Source of the DNA: Pedobacter ginsengisoli
GTDB lineage: Bacteria; Bacteroidota; Bacteroidia; Sphingobacteriales; Sphingobacteriaceae
Assembly: GCF_030244015.1 (NCBI RefSeq)
Contig: NZ_JASSYX010000001.1
Span: 186,001-250,000, forward strand
Direction: 5' to 3'
DNA length: 64,000 nt
Shown here: piece by piece, positions 9,110 through 18,863 of the stretch
How positions within the stretch are numbered: position 1 is the stretch's first letter
Layout: the number at the start of each line of letters is the position of its first letter
Translations under genes and position numbers: made by a program
Notes under the pieces: model-generated
Seen by the model: only the letters and a program-made list of their open reading frames with translations
Told to the model about the DNA's origin: nothing
Database searches by the model: none

Positions 9110-9245
9110 ATATAACTGCTGTTATGAGGTTTAGCCAATATAACAAATTTTTTCGACCGATGTTTGACAGATGATGCTGCAATTTAAAATCTTTCTAAAT
9201 AGCTCTTAATTACAGCTTAATGACAGTGGAACGGCATCCGGTTGT

Positions 9246-9253
9246 TACTTTTG
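9246..9253 (+). promoter_or_regulatory. -7 element of the heme cluster promoter
   Basis: TACTTTTG matches TAnnTTTG. A start near 9258 would leave a ~25-nt leader before the hemA TTG. No good TTG is present at the expected -33 position, so only half of the promoter is supported. Confidence 0.45.
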
Positions 9254-9283
9254 TTTCGCTAAAAATAAACAGGATAACACATT

Positions 9284-10513
9284 TTGGAATATTTAAAGAT
9301 TATTGCTTTTACGCACAAACATATTGACCTGCAATCGCTGGGCAAGTTGGTGATATGTGAGCAGACGCTGGATGATAGGTTGAGAAATATCCAATCTGTA
9401 CTCGGAGTCAAAGAAATATTCTATGTAGGAACGTGTAACCGGGTCGAGTTCGTATTCACTTCTTCAAATAGTATCGATAAAGATTTCATCCGTCGTTTTC
9501 TGACTGTTCTGGATATGGGGCTGCCTGAAAAGTATATGGATGATTTTATTGACAAGGTTTCTGTATATGAGCAGGCTGAGGCTTTCAATCATTTACTGCG
9601 CACATCATGTTCGCTGGAAAGTCTCGTGGTAGGAGAGAAAGAGATCCTGGCGCAGATCCGGAAGGCGTACGAAGCGTGTCGTGTGGCCGGTTTCACGGGT
9701 GACTATATGCGCATGATCATGAACAGGGTCGTCAAGACTGCCAAGGAGGTTTATACGCACACCAATATCTCCAAGAACCCGGTCTCGATTGTCTCTCTTG
9801 CTTATCGCAAGCTCCGGGACCTCAAGATGTGCTCCAGTGAAGCCAGACTCCTGATCATCGGCGCCGGAGAAACCAACAAACTCATTGCCCAGTACCTCAA
9901 AAAACACAAATACTCCAACTTTTCTGTATTCAACAGAACTCTTGAAAATGCCACATCGCTGGCTAAAAACCTAAACGGAACAGCTTACCCGCTCTCAGAA
10001 TTAGAAAATTACGATAAAGGTTTTGATGTCATCATTACCTGCACAGGGGCCACAGAACCTATCATTACTGAAGATATCTATAAAAAACTGCTCAGGGGCG
10101 ATACCGGTAAAAAGGTAATCGTGGATTTGGCAGTGCCGAATGATACTGCTCCGGAGGTGGTTGAGAATTTTCCTGTTCATTTTATAGAAGTGGAATCTTT
10201 GAAAGAGATTGCCCGAAAAAATATCCAGGAACGCTACGACGAGCTTGTTAATGCCGAACACATCATCGAGGAAAACATTAAGGATTTTGAACTGGTATTG
10301 CGCCAGAGGGAGATAGAGATCGCTATGAGCTGCGTACCTCAAAAGATCAAGGAAATTAAGCAGACTGCTATCAATGGTGTCTTTGCCGACGAAATCAGCG
10401 GATTGGACGAAAATTCAAGGCTTGTGCTGGAGCGTGTGATGAACTATATGGAGAAAAAATACATCAGCGTACCAATGGTCATGGCAAAGGAGATATTGGT
10501 AAAGAATAGCTAG
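9284..10513 (+). CDS. hemA: Glutamyl-tRNA reductase
   Basis: First committed step of C5 heme biosynthesis: reduces glutamyl-tRNA to glutamate-1-semialdehyde with NADPH. 409 residues. The catalytic cysteine is Cys51 in GTCNRVEF. The substrate-binding stretch SLESLVVGEKEILAQIRKAY is near 108, and the Rossmann domain begins at LLIIGAGETNKLIA near 190. The dimerisation helix follows from about 310. The start is TTG, preceded by AGGA about 10 nt upstream. No in-frame ATG exists before the catalytic domain, so the rare start is well supported and could limit translation. First gene of the heme cluster. Confidence 0.96.
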   Translation: MEYLKIIAFTHKHIDLQSLGKLVICEQTLDDRLRNIQSVLGVKEIFYVGTCNRVEFVFTSSNSIDKDFIRRFLTVLDMGLPEKYMDDFIDKVSVYEQAEAFNHLLRTSCSLESLVVGEKEILAQIRKAYEACRVAGFTGDYMRMIMNRVVKTAKEVYTHTNISKNPVSIVSLAYRKLRDLKMCSSEARLLIIGAGETNKLIAQYLKKHKYSNFSVFNRTLENATSLAKNLNGTAYPLSELENYDKGFDVIITCTGATEPIITEDIYKKLLRGDTGKKVIVDLAVPNDTAPEVVENFPVHFIEVESLKEIARKNIQERYDELVNAEHIIEENIKDFELVLRQREIEIAMSCVPQKIKEIKQTAINGVFADEISGLDENSRLVLERVMNYMEKKYISVPMVMAKEILVKNS

Positions 10514-10537
10514 ATTTGCGAAAAAAATAGCATCAAC

Positions 10538-12118
10538 GTGAAAAGACTTACTATAGGTACGAGAGGCAGTGACCTGGCTTTATGGCAAGCCAACTTCATT
10601 AAGGAGAAGCTTGCTGGAATAGGTGTGGAAGCCGATCTGAAGATCATCAAAACTCAGGGTGACAAGATTTTAAATTTACGTCTGGATAAACTGGAAGGCA
10701 AAGGTTTTTTTACCAAAGAACTGGAAGAAGAGCTGTTGGGCGGTACCATTGATATTGCTGTGCATTCTCATAAAGATCTGCCTACTGTACATCCTGCGGG
10801 GCTGACTATTGCCGCGGTAACTGAACGTGAAGATCCTTCCGAACTGCTCCTGATCCTGAAGGACTGTGTGGATGTAACCCAAAAACTTTCATTGAAGACC
10901 GGCGCCATGGTGGGTACTTCATCCAACAGGCGTAAGGCCCAGTTGCTAGCCCTAAGGCCGGATCTCAATATTGAGGATCTTCGCGGTAATGTCCCTACCA
11001 GGATCGGTAAGCTGCGTGATGAGGACTATGACGCCATAATGATTGCAAGAGCCGGGGTGAATCGTTTGAATATAGATCTTTCGGAATTTCATGTTGAGGT
11101 CGTAGATACAACCGAACTGGTGCCCGCACCTGCGCAGGGAGCCCTTGCCATACAAATCAGAGAACTTGACAACGAATTATTTGAATTGCTTCAAAAGATC
11201 CATCATCCGGAAACTGCGGCTGAGATTGCAGTGGAAAGAAAAGTGCTGAACCTTTTTGAGGGCGGCTGTCATATGCCTTTGGGCTGTTATTGCAAAAAAG
11301 AAGACGGAAAATTTGAAGTATGGACTTCCAAAGCAGAAACTGACGAAGATTTTCCGGACCGCTTGTTTTACAGGGTGGATAGCCTGGACGGTCTTGCAGA
11401 AAAGATAGTGAGCAAATTTGTCGCTGACAGGAAAAGACCCTCAAAGGTGTTTGTATCCAGAGAGATCGGAGAGCACAATTATTTTAGAAAAGCACTTGAG
11501 AAACATGGTATTGAAATAGAAGGCAGATCTCTGATCCGGACTTTTCCGATAGTCAATGTACTCGACCCTTTTTATTTGAAAAATATAGACTGGATCTTTT
11601 TCAGCAGCAGAAACGCTGTGGAGTACTTTTTTAACTTGAAACCGGTGCTGTCTAAAAAAGTACAGTTCGGGGTGGTAGGGAGAGGATCTGAAGACGCACT
11701 GCGTAAGCATGGTGAACTGGCAGATTATGTTGGTGAAAGCGGAGATATAACCGAAGTTGCCGAAGCATTTGCTGAGCTGGTAACCGGTAAAACCGTATTG
11801 TTTCCGAGGGCGCAGGACTCCCTGCTAAGCATTCAGAAATTGCTGAAAGCGGATACGAAGATAGTAGACCTTCCCATATACGAAACTGTGGTTGATGATG
11901 AAATTGACCAAACTTATGCTGATGTACTGATCTTTACCAGTCCAAGTAATGTGGATGCCTATTTTGCGGATAACTTACTGGATCCAGGGCAGCAGATAAT
12001 TGCCATAGGCAATTCAACAGGCAAGAAGTTTGACGAAATGGGCGTAACTTATACACTGCCTTATTCTCCTGATGAGATTGGACTGGCTGAGGCTGTATTC
12101 GGAATAGATATAAAATAA
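10538..12118 (+). CDS. hemC-hemD: Porphobilinogen deaminase / uroporphyrinogen-III synthase fusion
   Basis: 526-residue bifunctional protein. Residues 1-300 are HemC: TIGTRGSDLALWQA at 5-18, the catalytic Asp80 in HSHKDLP, and Cys244 (GGCHMPLGC) that carries the dipyrromethane cofactor. From about residue 305 a HemD domain follows (KVFVSREIGEHNYFRKAL... IFTSPSNVDAYF ... GNSTGKKFDEMG). The fusion would channel unstable hydroxymethylbilane directly to the cyclising synthase. HemC-HemD fusions are known in several Bacteroidota. The start is GTG, 24 bp after hemA. Confidence 0.94.
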   Translation: MKRLTIGTRGSDLALWQANFIKEKLAGIGVEADLKIIKTQGDKILNLRLDKLEGKGFFTKELEEELLGGTIDIAVHSHKDLPTVHPAGLTIAAVTEREDPSELLLILKDCVDVTQKLSLKTGAMVGTSSNRRKAQLLALRPDLNIEDLRGNVPTRIGKLRDEDYDAIMIARAGVNRLNIDLSEFHVEVVDTTELVPAPAQGALAIQIRELDNELFELLQKIHHPETAAEIAVERKVLNLFEGGCHMPLGCYCKKEDGKFEVWTSKAETDEDFPDRLFYRVDSLDGLAEKIVSKFVADRKRPSKVFVSREIGEHNYFRKALEKHGIEIEGRSLIRTFPIVNVLDPFYLKNIDWIFFSSRNAVEYFFNLKPVLSKKVQFGVVGRGSEDALRKHGELADYVGESGDITEVAEAFAELVTGKTVLFPRAQDSLLSIQKLLKADTKIVDLPIYETVVDDEIDQTYADVLIFTSPSNVDAYFADNLLDPGQQIIAIGNSTGKKFDEMGVTYTLPYSPDEIGLAEAVFGIDIK

Positions 12119-12127
12119 ACCATTGTT

Positions 12128-13096
12128 ATGTTACACCGTCCGCGTAGATTGAGAAAGAACCCTGTAGTGAGGGAAATGATTGCAGAAACCAGGTTGTCTA
12201 AGGACATGTTCATCTACCCTTACTTCATTGTGCCGGGCAAGAATGTGGTTCATCCTTTGGAGGCGATGCCGGGTATCAGCCATTTTTCTGAGGATACTTT
12301 AATCAGGGATGTGGAGAAGAGCTTGAAACTCGGGGTAAACAAAATCATGCTTTTTGGGGTGGGCGATGAGAAAAGTGAAGATGCGCGTTCTGCATACCAC
12401 GACCATTCTCTTGTGCCCTCGGCAGTAAGGCTGCTTAAAAAGAATTTTGGGGAAGATTTATATGTTGTAACAGATGTATGTGTCTGCTCTTATACTACGC
12501 ATGGTCATTGCGGCATTATGGAAAATGACTACGTACAGAATGATACCACTGTGGAATTGATCGCAAAAATGGGACTGACCCATGCGCGGGCAGGGGCTGA
12601 TATGCTGGCACCATCTGACATGATGGACGGCCGGGTAGGGGCAATGAGAAGTGTTCTGGACGGAGCAGGATTTGTAAATACTGCAATCATGAGTCATGCC
12701 ACCAAATTTGCTTCTGCTTATTACGGGCCATTCAGGGAAGCAGCAGACTGTGCCCCCGGCAAGGGTGACAGAAAGGCCTACCAGATGGATTTCAGGAACG
12801 GACAGGAAGCGCTCCGGGAAGCATTGCTGGATGAAAGCGAAGGCGCTGATGTTTTAATGGTAAAACCTGCTTTGGCTTATCTTGATGTGATCCATAATCT
12901 GAAGCAGCACACAGACGTACCCATTGCCTGTTATAATGTTTCCGGTGAATATTCCATGATCAAAGCAGCGGCGCAAAAAGGCTGGATAGATGAACAAAAA
13001 GTGGTGATGGAGACCATGCATGCTTTTTCGCGTGCCGGAGCAAGCATCATCACAACGTACCATATAAGAGATATTGTTGAAAAGAACTGGTTGTAA
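12128..13096 (+). CDS. hemB: Delta-aminolevulinic acid dehydratase (porphobilinogen synthase)
   Basis: 322 residues; condenses two aminolevulinate molecules to porphobilinogen. The cysteine-rich zinc site is present (Cys118, Cys120, Cys128 in DVCVCSYTTHGHCG), so this is the zinc-dependent class. The two Schiff-base lysines lie in ATKFASAYYGPFR and MVKPALAYLD. The gene starts 9 bp after hemCD and ends 3 bp before hemL, consistent with one transcript. Confidence 0.96.
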   Translation: MLHRPRRLRKNPVVREMIAETRLSKDMFIYPYFIVPGKNVVHPLEAMPGISHFSEDTLIRDVEKSLKLGVNKIMLFGVGDEKSEDARSAYHDHSLVPSAVRLLKKNFGEDLYVVTDVCVCSYTTHGHCGIMENDYVQNDTTVELIAKMGLTHARAGADMLAPSDMMDGRVGAMRSVLDGAGFVNTAIMSHATKFASAYYGPFREAADCAPGKGDRKAYQMDFRNGQEALREALLDESEGADVLMVKPALAYLDVIHNLKQHTDVPIACYNVSGEYSMIKAAAQKGWIDEQKVVMETMHAFSRAGASIITTYHIRDIVEKNWL

Positions 13097-13099
13097 ATT

Positions 13100-14473
13100 A
13101 TGTTGGAGTCTTTAAAAAAAATGTTTTCAGGGAATGAAGGCGAATTGCCCATGAATACGGGGAGCAAACCGGATATTCCGAGAGAGAAATCGGCGGAGCT
13201 GTATGAGAAAGCAAAGAAATATTTTCCAGGTGGAGTAAATTCGCCGGTGAGGGCTTTTAAATCGGTGTACGGTACACCATTGTTCATCCAAAAAGGAGAT
13301 GGTTGTTTTGTATGGGATGCTGACGGAAATCAGTTCATAGATTTTTGCGGAAGCTGGGGACCTTTAATATTGGGTCATAACCATGCAAAGGTACGGGAGA
13401 AGGTAACTGAAGTGATGCAGAACGGAATGAGCTTTGGGGCGCCTACTGCCCTGGAAAATGAACTTGCCGAACTGATCATCAAAAACAACCGGTTTGTAGA
13501 GAAGATCCGGTTTACCAGTTCAGGAACTGAGGCAGTGATGTCGGCCATCAGGCTTGCCCGGGGATATACAGGTAAAGATAAGATCATTAAGTTTGAAGGA
13601 TGCTATCATGGTCATAGCGATTCCCTGCTGGTAAAGGCGGGTTCAGGACTGGTCACCTTTGGTGAGACTTCATCCGCCGGGGTGCCTAAATCCTTTGCAG
13701 AAGAAACGATTGTGATTGCTTTGAATGATACAAAGGCATTGGAGCAGGCCTTTATCCAGTTTAAAGATCAGGTAGCCGCAGTGATCATAGAGGGCATACC
13801 TGCCAATAACGGGTTACTGATGCAGGATGAGGAATATGTGAAGTTCCTGGAAAAAATCTGTAAAGAGAACAATGCGCTGCTGATCTTTGATGAAGTGATC
13901 ACCGGATTCAGGTTAGGATTTGAAGGAGCGGCAGGACATTATGGCATAAATCCTGACATTGTTACCTATGGTAAAATTATAGGGGGTGGCTTACCGGTAG
14001 GAATGTATGGAGCCTCTGCTGAAATTATGGCCCATATCTCGCCTGATGGCGGTGTATACCAGGCTGGTACTTTATCCGGAAACCCGGTGGCCATGGCCGC
14101 GGGAATTGCTCAGCTTACTGAATTACTGCGTTCCGGTTTTTACAAAGAACTGAACAGCAAGGCCACGGAATTTGCAGAGAGTATACAGCGTTTTGCAACA
14201 GCCAGGAATTATAAGCTCAAAGTATTTTATGTAGGTTCGATCTTCTGGATAGCTTTTACTGATAAAGATAAGATCCAAACAGCTGAAGATATTGATCCGG
14301 CGAGCATGGAGAAATTTAAAATCATGCACAGGGAACTGCTGAACAGGGGTATATACCTTGGGCCATCGGGCTATGAGGTAGGATTTGTGTCTGCAGCGCA
14401 TACAAAAATTGAACTTGAAAAGGCGAAGAGGGCAATATTTGATAGTCTCGATGTTGTATTCAGGAATAAATAA
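13100..14473 (+). CDS. hemL: Glutamate-1-semialdehyde 2,1-aminomutase
   Basis: PLP enzyme that makes 5-aminolevulinate from the product of HemA. 457 residues; PLP lysine is Lys292 in TYGKIIGGG, and the phosphate-binding SSGTEAVMSAIRLAR is at 140-154. The family is usually about 425-430 residues; the first ~25 residues here (charged, with Met8 and Met18) are extra. Translation could therefore start at 13151. Because hemB stops only 3 bp before 13100, I kept the upstream ATG. Confidence 0.95.
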   Translation: MLESLKKMFSGNEGELPMNTGSKPDIPREKSAELYEKAKKYFPGGVNSPVRAFKSVYGTPLFIQKGDGCFVWDADGNQFIDFCGSWGPLILGHNHAKVREKVTEVMQNGMSFGAPTALENELAELIIKNNRFVEKIRFTSSGTEAVMSAIRLARGYTGKDKIIKFEGCYHGHSDSLLVKAGSGLVTFGETSSAGVPKSFAEETIVIALNDTKALEQAFIQFKDQVAAVIIEGIPANNGLLMQDEEYVKFLEKICKENNALLIFDEVITGFRLGFEGAAGHYGINPDIVTYGKIIGGGLPVGMYGASAEIMAHISPDGGVYQAGTLSGNPVAMAAGIAQLTELLRSGFYKELNSKATEFAESIQRFATARNYKLKVFYVGSIFWIAFTDKDKIQTAEDIDPASMEKFKIMHRELLNRGIYLGPSGYEVGFVSAAHTKIELEKAKRAIFDSLDVVFRNK

Positions 14474-14518
14474 TTAATGGGTATATTTATCTAAGTTTAT
14501 AATATAAACCACATAGTT

Positions 14519-15385
14519 TTGAAAAAATCGATCGTTATATTTTACTTTCTGCTGTTGTACTCCCTGGTACAGCTGATCTCCTGGGGAACCCTTGTGGTGA
14601 AACTGGAACGCGACAGGATGGCGATGGTAATGGGTGAGGGATCGGTATTTTTGTTCCTGCTATGTGTAGGGGCCTATTTTTTACACCGGGCGATCAGTAA
14701 GGAGGATAAGCTGAGAGAGCAGCAGCAGAACTTTTTGCTGTCAGTGACCCATGAGTTGAAATCGCCGCTGGCGGCCATTAAGCTCTCTTTGCAGACCATT
14801 GTAAAACGTGACCTGGATAAAGCAAGACAGACTTCTTTGCTGAACAATTCGCTGAAAGATATTGAACGGCTGGATGACCTGGTGGAGAACATGCTGCTGG
14901 CTACCAAGATCGAAAACAGGTCTTATTCGTTTCCCAAAGAAGAATTTGACCTTTCTGACCTGGTAACCAGAATCACAGACCGCCTGCAAATCCATTCCTG
15001 CGGATGTGAACAGGTGATCAACCCAGTGATTAAACCGGGAGTAAAAGTCATAGGAGACCAGTTTGCACTATCTTCGGTAGTGACAAATCTGGTAGAAAAT
15101 GCGGTTAAATATTCAGGACCCTGTGCGGAAGTTGGAGTAGAATTGACAAAAAAAGACGGGCATCCGTTTTTGAGGGTAACTGACAAAGGACCAGGTATAC
15201 CGGATAACGAAAAGATGCTGATTTTTGATAAATTTTACCGTGTTGGTGATGAGAATGTCAGAAAATCAAAAGGAACTGGTTTAGGCCTGTTTATTGTTAA
15301 GGAAGTTCTACAGAGTCATGACGCTGACATCAGCGTTAAAGATAACACACCACATGGTGCAATTTTTGAAATAACATTTAACTGA
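14519..15385 (+). CDS. Membrane sensor histidine kinase
   Basis: 288 residues. Two transmembrane segments (about 5-25 and 41-58) enclose a very short, 15-20-residue periplasmic loop, so it probably senses membrane or intracellular cues. HisKA domain: phospho-acceptor His78 in SVTHELKSPLAA. HATPase_c: VTNLVENAVKYSG, DKGPGIPD and GTGLGLFIV. The start is TTG; no upstream ATG is in frame. It sits between hemL and hemE, one base before its response regulator, so a link to heme supply or redox state is a reasonable inference. Confidence 0.88.
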   Translation: MKKSIVIFYFLLLYSLVQLISWGTLVVKLERDRMAMVMGEGSVFLFLLCVGAYFLHRAISKEDKLREQQQNFLLSVTHELKSPLAAIKLSLQTIVKRDLDKARQTSLLNNSLKDIERLDDLVENMLLATKIENRSYSFPKEEFDLSDLVTRITDRLQIHSCGCEQVINPVIKPGVKVIGDQFALSSVVTNLVENAVKYSGPCAEVGVELTKKDGHPFLRVTDKGPGIPDNEKMLIFDKFYRVGDENVRKSKGTGLGLFIVKEVLQSHDADISVKDNTPHGAIFEITFN

Positions 15386-15386
15386 T

Positions 15387-16091
15387 ATGCCACAGAAATT
15401 AAGAATATTACTGGTTGAAGATGAAGACCATCTATTAGACGCAATCAAATTAAACCTTGAACTTGAAGGCTACAAAGTTCATGCTGTAAAAGACGGCAAA
15501 ACGGCCCTTAAAGTATTTAAAGAAGAACGTTTTAACCTGATCATCCTGGATGTGATGCTCCCTGAAATGGATGGTTTCCAGGTATGTGAAACGATCCGTC
15601 TGGAAAATACGGAGGTACCCATCCTTTTCCTGACGGCCAAAAATACAAGTGAAGATCGTGTATTGGGCCTGAAAAAAGGTGCTGATGATTACCTGGTGAA
15701 ACCATTTAACCTGGAAGAACTAATCCTGAGGGTCGGTATTTTAGTGAAACGCAGTTTGAAAGCTGATGACCTGAAAGAGCTGAATTCTTATAAGATTGGT
15801 GATAAAACCATTTATTTCAATTCATTTGAACTGAAACAGGACGACGGACTGATCGTCCCCCTGACCAAAAAAGAAACCATGCTGCTGAAATTGCTCATCG
15901 AGCGCAAGAATGAAGCAGTATCACGCGAGCAGATCCTGGAAACGGTATGGAATTATGACGTATATCCTTCTACCCGCACCATTGACAACTTTATCCTGAC
16001 CTTCCGTAAGTACTTTGAACCGGATCAAAAGAACCCTGTATATTTTCATTCGATAAGGGGAGTAGGTTATAAATTCACTGATATTCATTAA
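15387..16091 (+). CDS. OmpR/PhoB-type response regulator
   Basis: 234 residues. The receiver domain at 5-118 has the acidic pair EDED (11-14), phospho-acceptor Asp55 in LIILDVMLPEMDG and Lys near 105 in LVKPF. The winged-helix DNA-binding domain is at 133-230 (LTKKETMLLKLLIERKNEAVSR...TRTIDNFILTFRKYF). Partner of the histidine kinase one base upstream. Its stop overlaps the next ATG by one base. Confidence 0.93.
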   Translation: MPQKLRILLVEDEDHLLDAIKLNLELEGYKVHAVKDGKTALKVFKEERFNLIILDVMLPEMDGFQVCETIRLENTEVPILFLTAKNTSEDRVLGLKKGADDYLVKPFNLEELILRVGILVKRSLKADDLKELNSYKIGDKTIYFNSFELKQDDGLIVPLTKKETMLLKLLIERKNEAVSREQILETVWNYDVYPSTRTIDNFILTFRKYFEPDQKNPVYFHSIRGVGYKFTDIH

Positions 16092-16606
16092 TGTATAATA
16101 ACAATGGCAGGTATGCATTGATGGCGATTTTTGTATTCGCCGCCGCTGCATGCTTTTTTTATGATCAGATACAGCTGGCCGCATTGGCGGGGCTGTTTTT
16201 TGCTTTTGTATTGTGGAGCCATTTTAAGCACAGTTCTGTGGTGCTGGCCTCAAAGTATTTTCAAAAAGGCGATCATGAAAAAGCAACCCGTTTACTTTCT
16301 GAGGTACCCAACCCGGACAGACTGGCGAGAAACCGAAGAGGGTACTATGAATTTATGAAGGCCAATATTGCTCTCAAAAAAGAAGAATACGATGTCGCCG
16401 AGCATCATTTCCAGATTGCCAGCCGTTTTCCCCTGGGTGGTAAGAACGATAAGGCATTTGTGATGATCCACCTGGCCAACCTTGCCCTGCGTAAAAAAGA
16501 CGGGGAACGGAGCAGGGCTTATATCGCTAAGGCTAAAGAAATGGCCGGTACCCCAAAAGCACAAGAGATAATTAATAAAATAGAGATAGAAGCAAACCGC
16601 TTATAA
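16091..16606 (+). CDS. Small membrane protein with TPR-like repeats
   Basis: 171 residues. Two closely spaced hydrophobic segments (residues 8-24 and 27-46) are followed by helical repeats of TPR appearance (KGDHEKATRLLSEVPN, ANIALKKEEYDVAEHHFQIAS, LANLALRKKDGERSRAYIAKA). No named family recognised. It is coupled to the response regulator by a 1-bp overlap and lies 16 bp before hemE, so it belongs to the same transcription unit. Possible scaffold or accessory of the heme or signalling genes; function unknown. Confidence 0.75.
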   Translation: MYNNNGRYALMAIFVFAAAACFFYDQIQLAALAGLFFAFVLWSHFKHSSVVLASKYFQKGDHEKATRLLSEVPNPDRLARNRRGYYEFMKANIALKKEEYDVAEHHFQIASRFPLGGKNDKAFVMIHLANLALRKKDGERSRAYIAKAKEMAGTPKAQEIINKIEIEANRL

Positions 16607-16622
16607 ACCAATTAGAATTTAG

Positions 16623-17645
16623 ATGAACAATTTATTTTTAGACGCAGCATTTTCAAAGCAAACAGAACGCCCGCCGGTATGGATGATGCGGCAGGCAGGT
16701 CGTTTTATGCCGGAGTACTGGGAGATCAAAAACAAGTATTCCTTCCTGGAGATGTGCAAAACCCCGGAGATCGCAGCTGACGTAACGATGCTGCCTGTTG
16801 ACCTGCTGGGTATAGATGCCGCGATCTTGTTCTCTGATATATTGGTGACCGCTGAAGCAATGGGCGGAGATCTAAGCTTTACGCAGGGGGTAGGGCCTAA
16901 ATTTGCCAATCCTGTACGTAACCTTGCCGATATAGAGGCGCTGGAGGTGGATGTACTGGACCGTTTGCAGTACGTGGCCGACGCCATCAAAGTTATTCAG
17001 CAACGCCTGAACGGCAGTATTCCCCTGATCGGTTTTGCCGGTGCGCCATTTACCGTCATGAGCTACCTGGTTGAGGGTGGCTCTTCTAAAGATTTTAAAA
17101 CCACCAAATTACTGATGCACAATCATCCGGAGCTTGCGCACAAGCTATTGGCAAAGATCGCTAAGGTGACTGCCGGTTATCTGAACCTGCAAATTGCTGC
17201 AGGCGTAAACGCGGTACAGATCTTTGACAGCTGGGCGCTTGCATTGTCATGGAACGATTACCAGGAATTTTCGCACCGCTACATTCAGGAGATCATTGGA
17301 AATCTGAACAGAAAAGATATTCCTGTCATTTCTTTCTGCAAAGGCAGTTCGGTGTTTGCACCGATCATGGCAGAAGCCAGACCTGATGTGATCTCGGTAG
17401 ACTGGAACGCAGATCTTTTGAATATTAAAAACAGTCTGCCTGCAGGTATTGCGGTGCAGGGTAACCTGGATCCGCATATTCTGTATGCGGATAAACCAGT
17501 GATCAAAAAAGAAATCCTCAGATTGTTTGAACGCATGAGGAATGAGCAGGGTTTTATTTTCAATTTGGGACATGGCATTATGCCTGATATCCCTTTTGAT
17601 AACGTGAAATATGCGATTGAGGTTGTTAAAGACTTTAAATACTAA
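16623..17645 (+). CDS. hemE: Uroporphyrinogen decarboxylase
   Basis: 340 residues; decarboxylates uroporphyrinogen III to coproporphyrinogen III. The N-terminal signature RPPVWMMRQAGRFMPEY is at residues 12-28, with the catalytic-site Asp in DILVTAEAMG and the conserved HGIMPD near the C-terminus. It follows the two-component genes within the heme cluster. Confidence 0.96.
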   Translation: MNNLFLDAAFSKQTERPPVWMMRQAGRFMPEYWEIKNKYSFLEMCKTPEIAADVTMLPVDLLGIDAAILFSDILVTAEAMGGDLSFTQGVGPKFANPVRNLADIEALEVDVLDRLQYVADAIKVIQQRLNGSIPLIGFAGAPFTVMSYLVEGGSSKDFKTTKLLMHNHPELAHKLLAKIAKVTAGYLNLQIAAGVNAVQIFDSWALALSWNDYQEFSHRYIQEIIGNLNRKDIPVISFCKGSSVFAPIMAEARPDVISVDWNADLLNIKNSLPAGIAVQGNLDPHILYADKPVIKKEILRLFERMRNEQGFIFNLGHGIMPDIPFDNVKYAIEVVKDFKY

Positions 17646-17654
17646 AACATAACA

Positions 17655-18203
17655 ATGGACCAGTACTACTATTATGTCCTTTCTGTTCACATCATCTTCG
17701 TAGTAAGCTGGATGGCAGGATTGTTTTATAGTGTACGTTTGTTCATTTACCATACCGAAGCCGGTGACCGCCCGGAAATAGAACGTATGATCCTTCAAAA
17801 GGAATACGAAAAAATAGAAGCAAAGCTTTGGCACATCATCACTACACCTGCCATGGTACTTACCGTACTGGCAGGTGTGTCGATGATCTTAATCAGGCCT
17901 GCGTTGTTACAGCAGCCCTGGCTGCATGTCAAGCTGTGTTTTGTAGTCCTTTTGCTGATCTATCATTTTATTTGTCAGAACATTATGAAGCAGTTAAAAA
18001 ATGGCACATGCAAAATCAGCTCATTTAAGCTGCGGTTATGGAATGAGGTGGCAACTATACTCCTTGTAGCTATTGTGTTTACAGTGGTGCTTAAAAGCGC
18101 TGTAAACTGGATCTATGGTCTGATAGGTCTGATCGTATTCTCCGCAGTCATCATGGCTGCTGTAAAATGGTATAAGCACTACCGAAAAAAGCACGACTGC
18201 TAG
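17655..18203 (+). CDS. hemJ: HemJ-like protoporphyrinogen oxidase (CopD/UPF0093 family)
   Basis: 182-residue integral membrane protein with four to five helices. HemJ landmarks are visible: His12 in the first helix (LSVHIIFVVSWMAGLFY), the loop KLWHIITTPAMVLTVLAG, WLHVKL and the RLWNE segment near 145. HemJ oxidises protoporphyrinogen IX in bacteria lacking HemG/HemY. Placement directly after hemE, 9 bp away, supports this assignment over the related UPF0093 proteins of other function. Confidence 0.85.
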   Translation: MDQYYYYVLSVHIIFVVSWMAGLFYSVRLFIYHTEAGDRPEIERMILQKEYEKIEAKLWHIITTPAMVLTVLAGVSMILIRPALLQQPWLHVKLCFVVLLLIYHFICQNIMKQLKNGTCKISSFKLRLWNEVATILLVAIVFTVVLKSAVNWIYGLIGLIVFSAVIMAAVKWYKHYRKKHDC

Positions 18204-18296
18204 GTCTGTGCCTCCCCCGAAAATTATTTTATATTTATCTTCATTGCCGTGCAACCTTTTTGAGGATTGCCCCATCTTCTATGTACCAAACACGAA

Positions 18297-18863
18297 ATGA
18301 AATTGACGCAATATAGTATAGATGAATTGCTTGAAGGCTGCAAAGCCGGCAACAGAAAGATGCAGGAGGCGCTTTATAAGCAGACTGCAGCTAAGATGAT
18401 GGCCGTTTGTATGCGCTATGCTAAAAACAGGATGGAGGCAGAAGATACATTGCAGGTGGGATATATTAAAGTTTTTCAAAAGGTGAAAGAATATAGAGGA
18501 GACGGGTCTTTTGAGGGCTGGATCAGGAGGATCATGGTCAACACGGCAATTGAAAGCTACCGTAAAAATTTGAAAGCCATGAATGTTGTACCCATTGAGG
18601 ACGCATATGAGCAGCCCGCAACAGGATTTGATTTTAGCAGGCTGGGTATGCAGGACCTGATGAAGGTCATCCAGAAACTGGCTGACGGATACAGACTGGT
18701 ATTTAATATGTACATCATAGAAGGGTATTCGCATAAAGAAATAGCAGAAACGCTCGGTATTTCAGAAGGAGCAAGTAAATCACAGTTATCGAGGGCAAGG
18801 GCGATATTAAAAGAAGAAATTATAAGAATGGAGGGCATAAATTATGCAACACATGCAGGATAA
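18297..18863 (+). CDS. ECF RNA polymerase sigma factor
   Basis: 188 residues. Region 2 runs from about 22 to 90 (ALYKQTAAKMMAVCMRYAKNRMEAEDTLQVGYIKVFQ... FEGWIRRIMVNTAIESYRK); region 4 lies near 125-180 (GYRLVFNMYIIEGYSHKEIAETLGISEGASKSQLSRA). An in-frame TTG at 18267 could add ten residues, but the ATG starts just before region 2 as usual. The gene overlaps the next one by 20 bp, and the order sigma, anti-sigma, barrel suggests an envelope-responsive operon. Confidence 0.93.
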   Translation: MKLTQYSIDELLEGCKAGNRKMQEALYKQTAAKMMAVCMRYAKNRMEAEDTLQVGYIKVFQKVKEYRGDGSFEGWIRRIMVNTAIESYRKNLKAMNVVPIEDAYEQPATGFDFSRLGMQDLMKVIQKLADGYRLVFNMYIIEGYSHKEIAETLGISEGASKSQLSRARAILKEEIIRMEGINYATHAG

